Assembly (NCBI RefSeq): GCF_026239675.1
Contig: NZ_JAPIVQ010000003.1
Span: forward strand, 372,001 to 436,000
Origin: Pedobacter sp. PLR
GTDB lineage: Bacteria; Bacteroidota; Bacteroidia; Sphingobacteriales; Sphingobacteriaceae
Length of the DNA stretch: 64,000 nucleotides
Direction of reading: 5' to 3'
Made by a program: the position numbers and the translations under genes. Shown here one piece after another: positions 25,617 through 33,973 of this stretch. The notes beneath the pieces were generated by a model, which was given only the letters and a program-made list of their open reading frames with translations, ran no database searches and had not been told where the DNA came from. Each line of letters opens with the position of its first letter. Positions within the stretch are counted from its first letter, which is position 1.

Positions 25617-26518
25617 TCTTTTAAAGATGCTAGTACGCCCATTTTCAGGTCGTAGGTAGATAAACTCATTTGCTGAAGGTTGCCCAGCTCCAGAATATAA
25701 TCTGTGAGTAGGGCGGCCATCACAATCATATCCACCCTTAATTTGATCAGACCTGGCATGTGCGCTCTTTCCGCATGACTGGAAGCTATAAAAGTTGCCG
25801 ATAGCTCCCGGTAATCAGCAAGGGGGATTTTGTGTGATTTGATTGCCTTTAAATCCAGCTCAGGATAAAGCATCCCCGTGAAAGTCTCAAATGCGCCCGC
25901 TGAGCCAATCAAATGATTTGGCTGGTACTTGTCTAAGTTTTCCTTTAAGTCGGCTAATTCAGTGGTTAAATGCTGTGTAATCGCAGTTTTATCCTTCGTA
26001 TTGATCGGGTCAGAATGAAAGTAGGCTTGCATCAGCCTTGCAGCGCCAATATTGTAACTTTTCTTCCAGTAGACTTGTGTAGGATCACAAATGATAAACT
26101 CTGTACTTCCACCACCAATGTCCATGATTAAACAACACTCTTTTAGGAGCCCGGTAGCCTTTACACCTTCAAAAATATAAGCAGCTTCTTCTTCACCACT
26201 AATTACGGTAATCTCAATTTCTGCGTAGTTTTTGGCGGCTTTTACAAAGTCAGCGCCATTGGCAGCGCTCCTGATCGCAGAGGTAGCGGTGGCTTTAACC
26301 AGGCTAACCCCATGCGCTTTAATCAGCAGACTGAATTGTTCCAGAGCCCGGAGGCCTCTTTCGAAAGCCTCCGGGATGATGATGTTGTCATTAATTTTTC
26401 CTTCACCAAGTCTGACCGGCAGATTTGTTTTATAGATAACTTTAGCCTCAGGCCCATCCAGATCAGCGATGATCAGGTGAAAAGTATTTGTGCCGAGATC
26501 TATAACTGCAACCTTCAT
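25580..26518 (-). CDS. Ppx/GppA-family phosphatase
   Basis: A 312-residue protein of the exopolyphosphatase / guanosine pentaphosphate phosphohydrolase family, with ASKHA fold motifs 'IDLGTNTFHLIIAD' at the start and 'LIMDIGGGSTEFI' near residue 130. Only the two ASKHA domains are present, without the C-terminal HD-like domain of E. coli Ppx, the usual state in Bacteroidota. It hydrolyses polyphosphate or pppGpp; which one is not readable from sequence. It overlaps maf tail to tail. Confidence 0.88.
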   Translation of the reverse strand: MKVAVIDLGTNTFHLIIADLDGPEAKVIYKTNLPVRLGEGKINDNIIIPEAFERGLRALEQFSLLIKAHGVSLVKATATSAIRSAANGADFVKAAKNYAEIEITVISGEEEAAYIFEGVKATGLLKECCLIMDIGGGSTEFIICDPTQVYWKKSYNIGAARLMQAYFHSDPINTKDKTAITQHLTTELADLKENLDKYQPNHLIGSAGAFETFTGMLYPELDLKAIKSHKIPLADYRELSATFIASSHAERAHMPGLIKLRVDMIVMAALLTDYILELGNLQQMSLSTYDLKMGVLASLKDQTDQLPSAKAL

Positions 26519-26523
26519 GCTGA

Positions 26524-27858
26524 TTAGTTTTTATAAGAAAACCATTTGATCATCTCTTTCAAGCTGGTTTTCTTGCCATACATTAAAATTCCTACCCTGT
26601 AGATTCTCGAGGCCAGCCAAACAGTACCTATAAATCCGACTACTAAAATAAGCATTGACAGCGCCAATTGCCAATCCGGTACACCATAAGGTAAACGCAC
26701 CACCATGGCAATAGGAGAGGTGAAAGGGATCATGGACAGCCAAAATGCGATGGGTCCGTAAGGATCATTAGCCACCACACTTAAAGAGAGTGCATAACCT
26801 ACCAGTAATGGCATCATGACAGGCATCATAAATTGCTGGGTTTCCGTCTCACTGTCGACGGCCGATCCGATGGCTGCATAGAGCGCGCTATAGAACAGAT
26901 ATCCGCCAATAAAGAAAAATATAAATACCAGAATGATTTTGGTTAGTGGTAAGCTAGCCAGACTTTTCTGCATGGACAACACGGGGCTGTCTACGGTGGC
27001 AGTTGCCGGTGTATTGATGGTTGTACCGTCTTTTGCTTTTAAAACCATGCCGCTGCTTTCTTTCAGCTTATCTTTCCCTACGAAAGCGGTTACGGCAACC
27101 GTGGAGATAGAAGCGGTAAGTACGATCCACAAGATGAACTGGGTAAGCCCAACCAGGGCAATGCCGACGATTTTTCCCATCATCAACTGGAAGGGTTTCA
27201 CGGAGGATATCATGATTTCTATAATCCTGCTCGTTTTTTCTTCAATTACCCCACGCATCACCTGGATGCCATAAAGCATGATAAACATGAACATCAGGAT
27301 ACCCGCTACGGTTCCGATAATGGTGCTGGCTCCGGCACTGGAATCTTCTTCTTTACCGCTTTCGCCAATTTTTTTGTTGTCGATATCTACATTGGTTTTT
27401 AAGCCATCCAGATCAGCCTGCGCAATTCCGGAGGCTTTCAGTTTCTGGTTGCGGATCATGTTTTCTACATCTCCGGAGATTCGTCCGTTGAGGGATAAAC
27501 CAGCTTGTTTAGTGCCTAATAGTTGAATTCCTGTCGGTTTGCTCAGTTCAAAAGGCGGGAGATACAAGATGTAGTCATAGTCTGATTTTTTAAAAGAGGC
27601 TTTTAAGTCCTCTAAAGATTGACCGACATAGGTATAGCTGATGTTTTTATTGGAGCTGAGTTGCTCGGTTAAAGCCTTATTGTTGTTAACAACCGCTACT
27701 TTGCTATGGGTTCCTTTGACACCTTCAATTGAAAAGTAAATGATCAAACCATAAAAAGCGGCAATGATGATTGGAGTAAGTAAAGTCATCACAATAAAGG
27801 ATTTTTTCTTTACCCTTGATAAGTATTCTCTTTGTATAATGAGTAAGATTTTGTTCAT
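26524..27858 (-). CDS. ABC-2 type transporter permease (NatB-like)
   Basis: A 444-residue membrane protein: helix 1 near residues 23-43, a long extracytoplasmic domain, then about five helices starting near residue 190 ('GTVAGILMFMFIMLYG'). The family motif 'RGVIEEKTSRIIEIMISSVKPFQLMMGKI' is the ABC-2 cytoplasmic coupling segment. The layout matches NatB-type exporters. The ATPase subunit is encoded 4 bases upstream. The substrate (sodium, drugs or peptides in relatives) is unknown. Confidence 0.88.
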   Translation of the reverse strand: MNKILLIIQREYLSRVKKKSFIVMTLLTPIIIAAFYGLIIYFSIEGVKGTHSKVAVVNNNKALTEQLSSNKNISYTYVGQSLEDLKASFKKSDYDYILYLPPFELSKPTGIQLLGTKQAGLSLNGRISGDVENMIRNQKLKASGIAQADLDGLKTNVDIDNKKIGESGKEEDSSAGASTIIGTVAGILMFMFIMLYGIQVMRGVIEEKTSRIIEIMISSVKPFQLMMGKIVGIALVGLTQFILWIVLTASISTVAVTAFVGKDKLKESSGMVLKAKDGTTINTPATATVDSPVLSMQKSLASLPLTKIILVFIFFFIGGYLFYSALYAAIGSAVDSETETQQFMMPVMMPLLVGYALSLSVVANDPYGPIAFWLSMIPFTSPIAMVVRLPYGVPDWQLALSMLILVVGFIGTVWLASRIYRVGILMYGKKTSLKEMIKWFSYKN

Positions 27859-27862
27859 GATT

Positions 27863-28768
27863 TTAGCTTTGTTGGGTTACTTTTTCAATGAAAATATCGT
27901 TCATGGTAGGGATCACTTCATCTAGTCTGCTTATGGCGACGTAAGGAAGTAAGGCCGCCAGCACCTGATTTGCATTCTGATTTTCTCTGATTTTGATTTT
28001 GAGTCTGGTTTTACCTGCAATGTTAGCGTGTTCCAGCACTTCAAAAATCTCCCTGGCGTTTTCAGTATTGTATTCCCCCTGGTATTCCAGCCAATACGTA
28101 TTGTTGCGGTATTGTGCTTTGATTTCTGCCATCGGTCCGTCCAGGATCTTCTTAGAACGGTGGATCAGGGCGATATTGTCACAAAGCTCTTCCACAGATT
28201 CCATCCTGTGTGTAGAGAAAATGAAAGTAGCGCCTTCTTTATTGAGTTCCAGGATTTCGTTTTTGATGACATCTGCATTCACCGGATCGAAGCCTGAAAA
28301 GGGTTCATCGAGGATGATCAGCTCTGGTTTATGTAATACGGTAGCTACAAACTGTACTTTTTGTTGCATCCCTTTACTCAGGTCTTCTACTTTTTTATTC
28401 CACCAATCGGCCATGTCCAGTTTTTCAAACCAGTACCTGATTCTTTTGGTGGCTTCGGCAGTGCTTAATCCTTTGAGTCTGGCGAGGTATAAGACCTGTT
28501 CGCCGATTTCCATTTTCTTATAAAGGCCTCTTTCTTCCGGCAGATAGCCGATTTGAGAGATGTGTTGTACATTAAGCCTTTCTCCGTTGAAAAGTACCTC
28601 TCCGCTATCGGGGCCGGTAATTTGGGTGATGATTCGGATGAGGGAGGTCTTTCCTGCACCGTTCGGGCCTAAAAGGCCAAAGATCTTTCCTTTTTCTACG
28701 CGTAAACTGACATCATCTAAAGCGCGATGAGCAGCATATTGCTTTACAATGTTATTAATAATCAGCAT
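27863..28768 (-). CDS. ABC transporter ATP-binding protein (NatA-like)
   Basis: A 301-residue ATPase with Walker A 'GLLGPNGAGKTSLIR', signature 'DLSKGMQQKVQFVAT' and Walker B 'LIILDEPFSGFDP'. A C-terminal extension of about 80 residues follows, as in NatA/CcmA-type export ATPases with DUF4162. It pairs with the permease 4 bases downstream. I do not take it for the missing CcmA of the ccm locus, because of this pairing and the length. Confidence 0.9.
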   Translation of the reverse strand: MLIINNIVKQYAAHRALDDVSLRVEKGKIFGLLGPNGAGKTSLIRIITQITGPDSGEVLFNGERLNVQHISQIGYLPEERGLYKKMEIGEQVLYLARLKGLSTAEATKRIRYWFEKLDMADWWNKKVEDLSKGMQQKVQFVATVLHKPELIILDEPFSGFDPVNADVIKNEILELNKEGATFIFSTHRMESVEELCDNIALIHRSKKILDGPMAEIKAQYRNNTYWLEYQGEYNTENAREIFEVLEHANIAGKTRLKIKIRENQNANQVLAALLPYVAISRLDEVIPTMNDIFIEKVTQQS

Positions 28769-28856
28769 TTTTTAGTTTTAATAGTTTAGTATACTAACTT
28801 ATTAAAATGTTACTGATTTTTAGATAATAATTTAAAATACAATAAAAATGAGACAT

Positions 28857-28884
28857 AAAAAAAGCCACCCTGAGGTGGCTTTTT
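28857..28884 (-). terminator. Intrinsic terminator after dnaJ
   Basis: A 9-bp stem (28861-28869 with 28874-28882), 4-nt loop, with a T-run on the minus strand. Confidence 0.85.
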
Positions 28885-28903
28885 CGGTTCTGACTAATTG
28901 ATT

Positions 28904-30085
28904 TTAGTCAAAATATTCTTTCATTTTTTCAAAGAAACTCTTGTCGTTCTTTCCTGGCTGAGGTTTGAAGTTAGGGGATTCCCTAAGTTTCTCCAGCATA
29001 CTTCTTTCTTCCGAAGTTAAAGCTTTCGGCGTCCAGATGTTTACATGGATAATCTCATCACCACGGTGGTAAGAATTGATTTCCGGAATACCTTTGCCTT
29101 TCAAACGTAAAAGTTTGCCGCTTTGTGTACCTGGTTCAATTTTGATTTTTGCTTTACCATCAATGGTAGGAACTTCAGCACTGTAACCTAAAGCTGCATC
29201 AATGATAGAAACATGTAAGTCGTAAACAACATTGTTTCCTTCGCGTTTCAGGCTTTCATGAGGAATTTCTTCAATCAGGATGATCAAATCACCTGGAATT
29301 CCACCTTGAGGAGCTGCATTACCTTTACCACTCATGCTCAGTTGCATACCATCGCTAACTCCCGCAGGAATATTGATGGTAATGGTTTCTTCACCACGGG
29401 TGATACCTTCACCATGACAGGAAGTACATTTAGAAGTAATCTGTGAACCGCTACCGTTACAGGTAGGGCAGGTAGAGGTCGTTTGCATTTGTCCCAATAT
29501 GGTATTGGTTACTCTGCGTACTGCACCGCTTCCACCACAGGTTTGACAAGTGCTTACCGAATTACGGTCTTTAGCACCTGAACCATCACAGGTTTTACAG
29601 CTAACTTGTTTGTTAACTTTGATTTTCTTTTCTACACCGTTGGCGATTTCTTCCAGGGTAAGTTTTACTTTAATACGCAGGTTGGTACCCTTCGCTACAC
29701 GTCGGCCGCCACCACGAGATTGCTGACCACCGCCGCCGCCGCCAAAGAAGCTATCAAATGGGCTGCCGCCACCACCACCGAAGATGTCTCCAAACTGACT
29801 GAAGATATCTTCCATGTTCATGCCGCCACCACCATAGCCGCCACCGCCGCCAGAAGCACCGCCAACACCCGCATGTCCATAATGGTCATAGCGTTGTTTT
29901 TTCTCTGGATTACTTAAAATCTCATAAGCTTCAGCTGCTTCCTTAAACTTATCCTCTGCTGATTTATCATCCGGATTTTTATCCGGGTGAAACTTAATGG
30001 CTAACTTACGGTAAGCCTTTTTAATCTCTTCAGCAGATGAACCCTTGGACACGCCAAGCACATCATAATAATCTCTCTTGCTCAT
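28904..30085 (-). CDS. dnaJ: Chaperone DnaJ
   Basis: A 393-residue type I J protein: J domain with HPD ('[11 protein letters not shown]') at residues 30-37, a glycine-rich G/F region with long Gly runs (about 74-125), four zinc-binding repeats ('CKTCDGSG', 'CQTCGGSG', 'CPTCNGSG', 'CTSCHGEG'), and the C-terminal client-binding domain. It stimulates DnaK ATPase and delivers unfolded proteins. grpE lies 6 bases upstream, dnaK is not in the window. A terminator follows. Confidence 0.97.
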   Translation of the reverse strand: MSKRDYYDVLGVSKGSSAEEIKKAYRKLAIKFHPDKNPDDKSAEDKFKEAAEAYEILSNPEKKQRYDHYGHAGVGGASGGGGGYGGGGMNMEDIFSQFGDIFGGGGGSPFDSFFGGGGGGQQSRGGGRRVAKGTNLRIKVKLTLEEIANGVEKKIKVNKQVSCKTCDGSGAKDRNSVSTCQTCGGSGAVRRVTNTILGQMQTTSTCPTCNGSGSQITSKCTSCHGEGITRGEETITINIPAGVSDGMQLSMSGKGNAAPQGGIPGDLIILIEEIPHESLKREGNNVVYDLHVSIIDAALGYSAEVPTIDGKAKIKIEPGTQSGKLLRLKGKGIPEINSYHRGDEIIHVNIWTPKALTSEERSMLEKLRESPNFKPQPGKNDKSFFEKMKEYFD

Positions 30086-30091
30086 AAAATA

Positions 30092-30673
30092 TTAACTCCC
30101 TACAACGACTTTAGCAAAGCGTATTACTTTGTCGTTTAAAGTGTATCCTTTTTCTAATTCGTCCATCACTTTTCCTTTTAACTCCTCAGGAGCAGGAATA
30201 TTAGTTATTGCCTCATGAAGGTCTGTATCAAATGGCGTATGTAACGTTTCCATTTCTTTCAGTCCTTTCTGGTTCAATGTGCTTTTTAATTTGTGGTGAA
30301 CCAATGCCAGACCCTCAAGGATCGGTGCAACGTCAGTAGCACCTTGCATGGCCTTATTGGCACGGTCAAAATCGTCCAATACCGGAAGCATAGAGACAAT
30401 TACGTCTTTACCTGCAGTTTGTAAAAGCTCTACGCGTTCTTTTTGAGTACGACGTTTATAGTTGTCGAACTCTGCGAATAAGCGCAGATATTTATCATTT
30501 AAAGCTGCAACTTCTTGTTGTAGTTTTTCTTCAACTGAAAGTTCCGGTATAACTTCTTCCGGTGTTGAAGCGGCATCTGCACTTTCTTCGGCTTGCACGT
30601 TGGTTACCTGCTCATCAGCAGTATTTCCCATAATAGGATCTTCGATGTCGTTTTTTTTCTTCTTGCTAAACAT
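30092..30673 (-). CDS. grpE: Nucleotide exchange factor GrpE
   Basis: A 193-residue protein: a disordered acidic N-terminus, a long coiled coil (about residues 45-90, 'LFAEFDNYKRRTQKE' is the conserved end), and a C-terminal beta domain with 'FDTDLHEAI' and 'KGYTLNDKVIRFAKVVV'. GrpE releases ADP from DnaK. It forms an operon with dnaJ (6-base gap). Upstream lie a sigma-54-like site and a large dyad that may regulate it. Confidence 0.96.
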   Translation of the reverse strand: MFSKKKKNDIEDPIMGNTADEQVTNVQAEESADAASTPEEVIPELSVEEKLQQEVAALNDKYLRLFAEFDNYKRRTQKERVELLQTAGKDVIVSMLPVLDDFDRANKAMQGATDVAPILEGLALVHHKLKSTLNQKGLKEMETLHTPFDTDLHEAITNIPAPEELKGKVMDELEKGYTLNDKVIRFAKVVVGS

Positions 30674-30700
30674 GGTATAGTAGAATTTTTGGATTCAAAC

Positions 30701-30716
30701 TCAAAAGGTTTGCCAA
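30701..30716 (-). promoter_or_regulatory. Sigma-54-like site before grpE
   Basis: On the minus strand the 16-mer starting TTGGCA and ending TTTTGA resembles the RpoN consensus TGGC-N8-TTGC: GG-N10-GA against the usual GG-N10-GC. It would place the transcript start about 17 nt before the grpE ATG. One key base is off, so this is a weak call. Confidence 0.3.
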
Positions 30717-30725
30717 TGAATGATA

Positions 30726-30774
30726 TCAGCCATACTGTCAGTTTTCAAATGAAAACACTGACTAGAATGGCTGA
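30726..30774. repeat. Long dyad between ftsE-like gene and grpE
   Basis: Arms 30726-30746 and 30751-30774 pair over about 20 positions (TCAGCCAT, CT, GTCAG and TTTTC blocks) with one mismatch and 3 unpaired bases; 4-nt centre. No T-run follows, so it is not a usual terminator. It could be an operator, an activator site or an mRNA hairpin. Confidence 0.65.
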
Positions 30775-30799
30775 ATTATAATAATTTGTCAGAATATGG

Positions 30800-31483
30800 T
30801 TACACAATTTGTGCATCCTCATGCACGATACCACCTTCACATTTTATGATTCTGGAAGGTAAAGTACGGATGATATGGTAGTCGTGGGTAGCCATTAATA
30901 CAGCGGTTCCTCCCTGACTGATTTGTTTCAGTAACATTACAATTTCTTCGGAAGTATCCGGGTCAAGGTTTCCTGTAGGCTCATCCGCCAGGATAATCTC
31001 CGGGTTATTCAGTAAAGCACGGGCTATAACCACACGTTGCTGCTCTCCACCAGAAAGCTCATGAGGCATTTTTCTGATCTTAGAACGTAAGCCCACTTTT
31101 TCAAGTACGTCTTTAATACGCTCCTGAATTAATGCCGAATCTTTCCATCCGGTTGCTTTTAATACAAACTCTAAGTTTTTTTCTACCGTTCTATCGGTTA
31201 GCAGTTGGAAATCCTGGAACACAATGCCCAGTTTTCTACGTAAATAAGGCACGTCCTTAATCGCCAGGTTCTTTAAATCAAATCCTGCAATCTGCCCTTC
31301 ACCGTTTCCGATATGCAGATCGCCATAAATGATTTTTAGTAAACTACTTTTACCGGAACCTGTCTGACCGATTAGAAAAACGAACTCTCCCTTATCCACA
31401 TTCAGATTTACATCAGATAAGACCAGGTGTTTTTGCTGGAACACATCTACGTTTTTTAAATTTATAACTGCGTTTTCTGTCAT
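30800..31483 (-). CDS. ftsE: FtsE-like ABC transporter ATP-binding protein
   Basis: A 227-residue ATPase with Walker A '[15 protein letters not shown]', signature '[16 protein letters not shown]' and Walker B '[13 protein letters not shown]'. Size and motifs match FtsE/LolD; the Bacteroidota FtsE normally pairs with FtsX to control peptidoglycan hydrolases at division. No ftsX is beside it in this window, so the assignment relies on sequence pattern. A 67-codon gene ends 2 bases upstream and is probably cotranscribed. Confidence 0.8.
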   Translation of the reverse strand: MTENAVINLKNVDVFQQKHLVLSDVNLNVDKGEFVFLIGQTGSGKSSLLKIIYGDLHIGNGEGQIAGFDLKNLAIKDVPYLRRKLGIVFQDFQLLTDRTVEKNLEFVLKATGWKDSALIQERIKDVLEKVGLRSKIRKMPHELSGGEQQRVVIARALLNNPEIILADEPTGNLDPDTSEEIVMLLKQISQGGTAVLMATHDYHIIRTLPSRIIKCEGGIVHEDAQIV

Positions 31484-31485
31484 GT

Positions 31486-31689
31486 TTAAATATCTAATTT
31501 AGCGATTTGTCCGAAAGGCAAATCGTTCACAAAATTCATTATAGCCGTTAATTTCTCCCCTAAACCGAGTTTCTCCAGGGATTTCTCAGGCCTGTCTACC
31601 CTAAAATACGCCAATAGCGTGAACTTTTCATCCCGCAACTGTACATAGTCTGGGATTTTGGCAATGCCTTTAACTTTGATTACATACAT
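31486..31689 (-). CDS. Small protein of unknown function upstream of ftsE
   Basis: A 67-residue soluble protein beginning MYVIKVKGIAKIPDYV. I set the start at ATG 31689 since a -7 box lies 6 nt upstream of it, which makes the longer frame up to 31764 untenable. It ends 2 bases before the ftsE-like gene. No family is recognised; no membrane segment or signal peptide is visible. The promoter and tight spacing argue that it is real. Confidence 0.7.
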   Translation of the reverse strand: MYVIKVKGIAKIPDYVQLRDEKFTLLAYFRVDRPEKSLEKLGLGEKLTAIMNFVNDLPFGQIAKLDI

Positions 31690-31695
31690 TTTGTT

Positions 31696-31703
31696 CAAAA
31701 ATA
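31696..31703 (-). promoter_or_regulatory. -7 box (TATTTTTG) of the 67-codon gene and ftsE, near-leaderless
   Basis: Exact TAnnTTTG match on the minus strand with 6 nt to the ATG; predicted 5' UTR about 3 nt. Confidence 0.6.
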
Positions 31704-31812
31704 GTATTTCAAAATGAGAAATGAAGCGGTTTCCCCCTAATTTTACCATTAATCCAGGACACACTATGGTCAGCTAACACGCTTCCTAAGCAGAGATACA
31801 AGAATCAGACCT

Positions 31813-32832
31813 TTATATTCCGTTCAGGAATTCAATGGTGTTTACATTGTCAGCATAATCCCATAATTTAGGAGCCTGACTTTGTCCTGGTGCCAACACG
31901 GTAGTATTTAGTTTTAAATCAGCCTTAGAAACAATACACTGGATGTTTTCCTCTTCTTTGGCCAGTCTTTCCTGAACTTCGTCCAGGTTTTTATAACGCT
32001 CGTAAAACAGGACAGCCAGTGGCGATACCATATTTTCATCTTCTTTCAGCAATAGGAATCCATTGTCGAAATGTGTCGCTGCATTGACCAGGTAAATAGA
32101 CTTGTTATAATCGTAGTTGTTGTTGTATTTGAAATGGTTGATGATGTCCTGGTAACCTTCTATAGGCTCGTAGAAATCTTTAATGTCGTAATCTTCCGGA
32201 ATGAAAAGTTTAGATACATTTCTGCAACCTAATCCGAAGTAATCGAAAATGTCATGACCTAACATCGCGATTTCTTCTCTGCTTTCTTCGCCGGTCAGCA
32301 CCGCCACACTATTTCTGTTTTTTCTAATGATATTGGGTACTTTACTGAAATAATATTCGAAATATCTGGAAGTATTGTTGCTGCCGGTTGCAATCACCGC
32401 ATCAAAATCTTTCAGTCTTTCTATATAAACGATTTGATCTGCCAGTAAAGGTTCGAATTCAACCAGTCTTTTCAACAGGGCAGGTAACAACTTGTCATCT
32501 GAGCTGGAAAGTTTGATTAGTGCAATATTTCCGGTAGCCAGTACAGAAATCACATCGTGAAAACCAACCATCGGGATATTCCCGGCTAAGATTAATCCGA
32601 CTCTTTTTGGGGTCTCGCTAACCTTGACAGATTTGAACCAGATTTCAATATCCTCGTCGTTGAGCATGTGGTGCAAAGCTTTCAGTGCTTTTTCTACTTC
32701 TTCAACGGTGAACCAGGCATTGCTGTTTGGTGCTGATAAAATTAAATTTTTAAAGTCAGGATCGGGATTGGCAGTAAATTGACCAAGCTTTTTGAGTGCA
32801 ATTTTGAGTTTTTCAGCAGTAAGGATTGCCAT
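31813..32832 (-). CDS. Acyl-CoA reductase (LuxC-like)
   Basis: A 339-residue protein of the LuxC/acyl-CoA reductase family (aldehyde dehydrogenase fold). Visible features: 'VGLILAGNIPMVGFHDVISVL' for nucleotide binding, 'VIATGSNNTSRYFEYYF', and the catalytic Cys region 'DYFGLGCRNVSKLFIP'. Relatives reduce activated fatty acids to aldehydes; Bacteroidota copies are often annotated only as acyl-CoA reductase, and the physiological substrate is unclear. It is divergent from a ferredoxin gene, a pairing that may supply reductant or simply be positional. Confidence 0.85.
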   Translation of the reverse strand: MAILTAEKLKIALKKLGQFTANPDPDFKNLILSAPNSNAWFTVEEVEKALKALHHMLNDEDIEIWFKSVKVSETPKRVGLILAGNIPMVGFHDVISVLATGNIALIKLSSSDDKLLPALLKRLVEFEPLLADQIVYIERLKDFDAVIATGSNNTSRYFEYYFSKVPNIIRKNRNSVAVLTGEESREEIAMLGHDIFDYFGLGCRNVSKLFIPEDYDIKDFYEPIEGYQDIINHFKYNNNYDYNKSIYLVNAATHFDNGFLLLKEDENMVSPLAVLFYERYKNLDEVQERLAKEEENIQCIVSKADLKLNTTVLAPGQSQAPKLWDYADNVNTIEFLNGI

Positions 32833-32859
32833 ATTCCAATTATTTTAAAGTTTATGTGT

Positions 32860-32867
32860 TATATTTG
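32860..32867 (+). promoter_or_regulatory. -7 box (TATATTTG) of the 4Fe-4S ferredoxin gene
   Basis: Exact TAnnTTTG match 40 nt before the ATG at 32908. Confidence 0.55.
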
Positions 32868-32907
32868 CCTTGCAAAGGTAACCTTAGCATTAGAATTAGA
32901 CGAAGAC

Positions 32908-33258
32908 ATGGCTATTAAAATAACAGACGAATGTATTAACTGTGGAGCATGTGAGCCTGAATGCCCAAATAATGCAATTTATGACGCAGGCACAGCCTGG
33001 AGATTCTCTGATGGAACCAATTTAAATGGTGTCATTGATTTCGGCGGTAAAGAAGTGGATTCAGAAGCTGCAATGGAAGCAGGGTCGGACGAAGTTTATT
33101 ATATCGTTTCCGATAAGTGTACAGAATGTAAAGGCTTTCATGATGAACCTCAATGTGCGGCAGTATGCCCGGTAGATTGTTGTGTTGATGATGAAGATGT
33201 ACGTGAAACTGAAGAAGAGCTACTGGCTAAAAAGGCCTGGTTACATCAGGAAAACTAA
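32908..33258 (+). CDS. 4Fe-4S dicluster ferredoxin
   Basis: A 116-residue ferredoxin with one complete motif 'CINCGACEPECP' (CxxCxxCxxxCP) near the N-terminus and a second variant motif 'CTECKGFHDEPQCAAVCPVDCC' with an eight-residue insert, as in Azotobacter/YfhL-type ferredoxins. It is an electron carrier of low potential. I chose ATG 32908: the open frame extends back to 32779, but that part overlaps the divergent acyl-CoA reductase gene and the -7 box. A bidirectional terminator follows. Confidence 0.9.
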   Translation: MAIKITDECINCGACEPECPNNAIYDAGTAWRFSDGTNLNGVIDFGGKEVDSEAAMEAGSDEVYYIVSDKCTECKGFHDEPQCAAVCPVDCCVDDEDVRETEEELLAKKAWLHQEN

Positions 33259-33280
33259 GAACAGAAGTATTACAAAATAT

Positions 33281-33309
33281 AAAGGACGCTTTTGGCGTCC
33301 TTTTTTTAT
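33281..33309. terminator. Bidirectional intrinsic terminator
   Basis: A 9-bp stem (33281-33289 with 33295-33303), 5-nt loop, then a T-run; lies between the convergent ferredoxin and universal stress genes. Confidence 0.85.
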
Positions 33310-33311
33310 AC

Positions 33312-33767
33312 TTAATCTTTATCTTCAAATTTGTTGGGAACAATCAGTACCGGACAGGCGGATTTTCTGGCTACGTGTTCTGCAACACTTCCCATTAGGA
33401 AATGGTAAAGACCAGTGCGGCCATAAGTACCGATCACAATCAGGTTAGAACCCCATTCGTCGGATTGCTGAATGATGCCATGTGCGGCATTGTCAATCAC
33501 ACTTAAATAAGTGGTTGGAATCCCAAGGCTATATTTTGACTCTATTTCTTTCAATAGCATATTGCTATTCTCTTCGCTGTTATCGTAAGTCTCCAGAAAC
33601 ACAGGAGCAAGCGTCAGATCCGGGTTGATATTAGCCGGAATAGGCTCTATGATGTTAACCAGTGCTACTTCTGCACCAAATGTTTTTGCGATTTCATACC
33701 CTGTCTTGGCCGCCTTTTCGGAGCAGGTACTATTGTCGACAGCAATTAAAATCTTTTTAAGGTTCAT
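33312..33767 (-). CDS. Universal stress protein (UspA family)
   Basis: A 151-residue single-domain Usp: N-terminal 'ILIAVDNSTCSEKAA' and the ATP-binding signature 'GTYGRTGLYHFLMGSVAEHV' (G-x2-G-x9-G-S), then 'CPVLIVP'. Such proteins bind ATP and help survive starvation or oxidative stress. The gene stands alone and converges on the ferredoxin gene. Confidence 0.92.
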   Translation of the reverse strand: MNLKKILIAVDNSTCSEKAAKTGYEIAKTFGAEVALVNIIEPIPANINPDLTLAPVFLETYDNSEENSNMLLKEIESKYSLGIPTTYLSVIDNAAHGIIQQSDEWGSNLIVIGTYGRTGLYHFLMGSVAEHVARKSACPVLIVPNKFEDKD

Positions 33768-33973
33768 GGTCTTACAATTTAATGGTTATACTATTAAGAC
33801 ATCTTTTTAAGGTAAATTGTTTGGTTAGCTAAAGTTATATCATGCTGTGGATTTCCTGAAAAGGTAAATCCCTCTGTCTAATATATAGATTTCCAATGGC
33901 TTTATGGAAACTCATCACGTAATTTCTAGTCTTCATTTTATTGGCTATCTTTCCTTTTCAATTAACGTACTCC

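Noticed and set aside
27863-28768. The NatA-like ATPase as the missing CcmA of the ccm locus
   Set aside because: It is coupled to its own ABC-2 permease, 5 kb from ccmF on the other strand, and has a long NatA-type C-terminal extension.
29700-29880. Repeat-like GCC/ACC-rich stretch as a microsatellite
   Set aside because: It encodes the glycine-rich G/F region of DnaJ, which explains the pattern.
32779-32907. Longer ferredoxin start
   Set aside because: It overlaps the divergent acyl-CoA reductase gene and precedes the -7 box at 32860.
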